Position numbers and translations under genes: made by a program. The notes under the pieces were generated by a model. The model saw nothing but the letters and a program-made list of their open reading frames with translations, did no database searches and was not told the DNA's origin. A DNA stretch of 64,000 nucleotides from Paucisalibacillus globulus (GTDB taxonomy: Bacteria; Bacillota; Bacilli; Bacillales; Amphibacillaceae). Below are positions 62,938 to 64,000 of this stretch, one piece after another; the stretch's first letter is position 1, and each line of letters begins with the position of its first letter. Location of the stretch: contig NZ_LT855405.1 of NCBI RefSeq assembly GCF_900184735.1, forward strand, positions 124,001 through 188,000, in the 5' to 3' direction.

Positions 62938-64000
62938 CTACCCATTAACAATCTTTTCATGCTCATAGGAATTTTTGTTACGTTTTTTCGCCAAAAATTG
63001 AATGATCAATACAACAGACAGTAGTCCAATACCAATCGCATCGGTTATGGTTCCAGGAATTACTAGTGTGATGGCACTAGCCATGGAAATAATTCGTATT
63101 GGCCAAGCCATATCAGTAAATAAATATCCTTCTAATCCAGAACCGAGTGCGATTACTCCAATTGCAGCTGTTGTAGCTATCCATATAATCTCCCCTGCAC
63201 TTGCATTTTGCATTAAAAGTTCTGGCGAGTATACGAATATATACGGAACCAACACCCCTGCTGCTGCAAGTTTGAGGGATATAAACCCAGTTCGATTTGG
63301 ATTCCCTCCTGATATTCCCGCCCCAGCAAAAGCTGCAAGCGCAACAGGAGGTGTTAAGTTTGCTAGAATACCAAAGTAGAATACAAACATATGAGAAACA
63401 AATGGTTCAATTCCAAATTGAACCAGTGCAGGTGCAGCCATGGAAGATGTAATGATATATGTCGGGATAGATGGTAGTCCCATACCTAAAATAATGGAAG
63501 CAATCATCGTAAAGAATAGGGTTAAGATTAACGTATCTTGACCCAATACTAAAATTGCCGTAGTCATTTTTAAACCGAATCCAGTTAACGAGGCAACTCC
63601 GACAATAATTCCAACCATTGCACAAGCCATTGCCACCCCAACGGCACTTCTCGTTCCATCTTCAAGTGCTTGAATGATTCCTTTTAAATTCAGTCGAGTT
63701 TTTTTCCGTAACATGGCAACAACAACCGTAGAAATGATTGCCCATGCCGCAGCATAGATAGGTGTAAAGCCACCAAATAGCATGTAAATTAACACAACTA
63801 ATGGAATTAGTAGGTGTCCTCTTTCCTTTAATACATCTAAAATATTAGGCAGTTCTTTTCGCGAAAGACCTTTTAATCCACGCTTTTTAGCCCGTAAATG
63901 AACAACGGTAATTACTCCCATATAATAAAGGATACCTGGTAGAATTGCTGCTATCGCAATATCTTTATATGGCATTCCCAAGGTCTCAGCCATGATAAAT
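62938..64000 (-). CDS. TRAP transporter fused permease, C-terminal part (cut by window edge)
   Basis: The frame is open through the last base. At least 353 aa, whereas fused 4TM/12TM permeases are about 640 or more, and the visible start FIMAETLGMPYKDI is an interior motif of the family, so the beginning is beyond the window. It includes GMGLPSIPTYIITSSMAAPAL and NLTPPVALAAFAGAGISGGNPNRTG typical of the fused DctM half. Works with an unseen TAXI-type binding protein. Upstream of the SLC13 and lhgO genes on the same strand. Confidence 0.88.
   Translation of the reverse strand, partial: FIMAETLGMPYKDIAIAAILPGILYYMGVITVVHLRAKKRGLKGLSRKELPNILDVLKERGHLLIPLVVLIYMLFGGFTPIYAAAWAIISTVVVAMLRKKTRLNLKGIIQALEDGTRSAVGVAMACAMVGIIVGVASLTGFGLKMTTAILVLGQDTLILTLFFTMIASIILGMGLPSIPTYIITSSMAAPALVQFGIEPFVSHMFVFYFGILANLTPPVALAAFAGAGISGGNPNRTGFISLKLAAAGVLVPYIFVYSPELLMQNASAGEIIWIATTAAIGVIALGSGLEGYLFTDMAWPIRIISMASAITLVIPGTITDAIGIGLLSVVLIIQFLAKKRNKNSYEHEKIVNG

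Overview
The window looks like chromosome of a low-GC, endospore-forming Bacillaceae. Evidence: strong GGAGG-type ribosome binding sites with frequent TTG/GTG starts, an alpha/beta-type small acid-soluble spore protein, a GlcT/RAT-controlled glucose PTS, and Bacillus-type gene sets (ywrABCD, CvfB, YndM, YitT families). The many ion-coupled carboxylate transporters (two TRAP systems, DAACS, SLC13) suggest a halotolerant or marine relative of Oceanobacillus/Virgibacillus, but the genus is inference. No rRNA, tRNA, prophage, CRISPR array or transposase gene was seen.

Layout. 1-0.6 kb: tail of an ABC-2-like permease. 0.7-9.3 kb: a ten-gene minus-strand operon (kdgR, hxlB-like, kdgA, TRAP dctP-dctQ-dctM, rpiA, kdgK, hxlA-like, Gfo/Idh/MocA oxidoreductase) joining 2-keto-3-deoxygluconate breakdown to a hexulose-phosphate synthase/isomerase pair. 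Its promoter carries a perfect cre site and three operators in tandem. 9.5-9.9 kb: a promoter, a ~330-nt RNA closed by an 11-bp long-range helix, and a terminator-like hairpin, in front of cvfB; I cannot assign it to a known class. 11-15 kb: a DAACS symporter, a 21-bp minisatellite and oligoendopeptidase F. 15-23 kb: VanZ, a zinc-ribbon protein, GNAT, a HAD phosphatase, the ywrABCD cluster (two half-size chromate transporters, gamma-glutamyltransferase, Lrp regulator) and an unusual HtrA-like protease. 23-28 kb: glycerol/dihydroxyacetone genes (glpF, glpK, dhaK, dhaL, dhaM). 28.7-31.6 kb: a glutaminase-like domain protein, a membrane dipeptidase, a C26 peptidase and a SASP. 31.8-36.9 kb: a STAND ATPase/LuxR regulator, a flavin oxidase and an alpha/beta hydrolase. 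38-46.9 kb: a C39 protease, asparagine synthetase, small proteins, ptsG and glcT. 47.2-51.4 kb: a secreted lipase and a STAND/TPR ATPase. 52-59.7 kb: a ParB-like orphan, small proteins, NUDIX, YitT, a ComEC-like lipoprotein with ComEA-type HhH motifs and DUF3006-type partners, an SDR and a NERD protein. 60-64 kb: lhgO, an SLC13 carrier and a TRAP fusion permease, probably for 2-hydroxyglutarate or related dicarboxylates.

Three kinds of intergenic repeat stand out. Five copies of a ~415-585 bp element have ~17-bp terminal inverted repeats (TAGAAACTGTGCGGTAA) and two GC-rich foldback halves. There is a 22-unit, 21-bp minisatellite at 12.6-13.1 kb, and a ~52-bp hairpin-forming tandem array at 59.8-60.1 kb. 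All are non-coding in my reading, although they contain open frames that automatic pipelines could call as genes.
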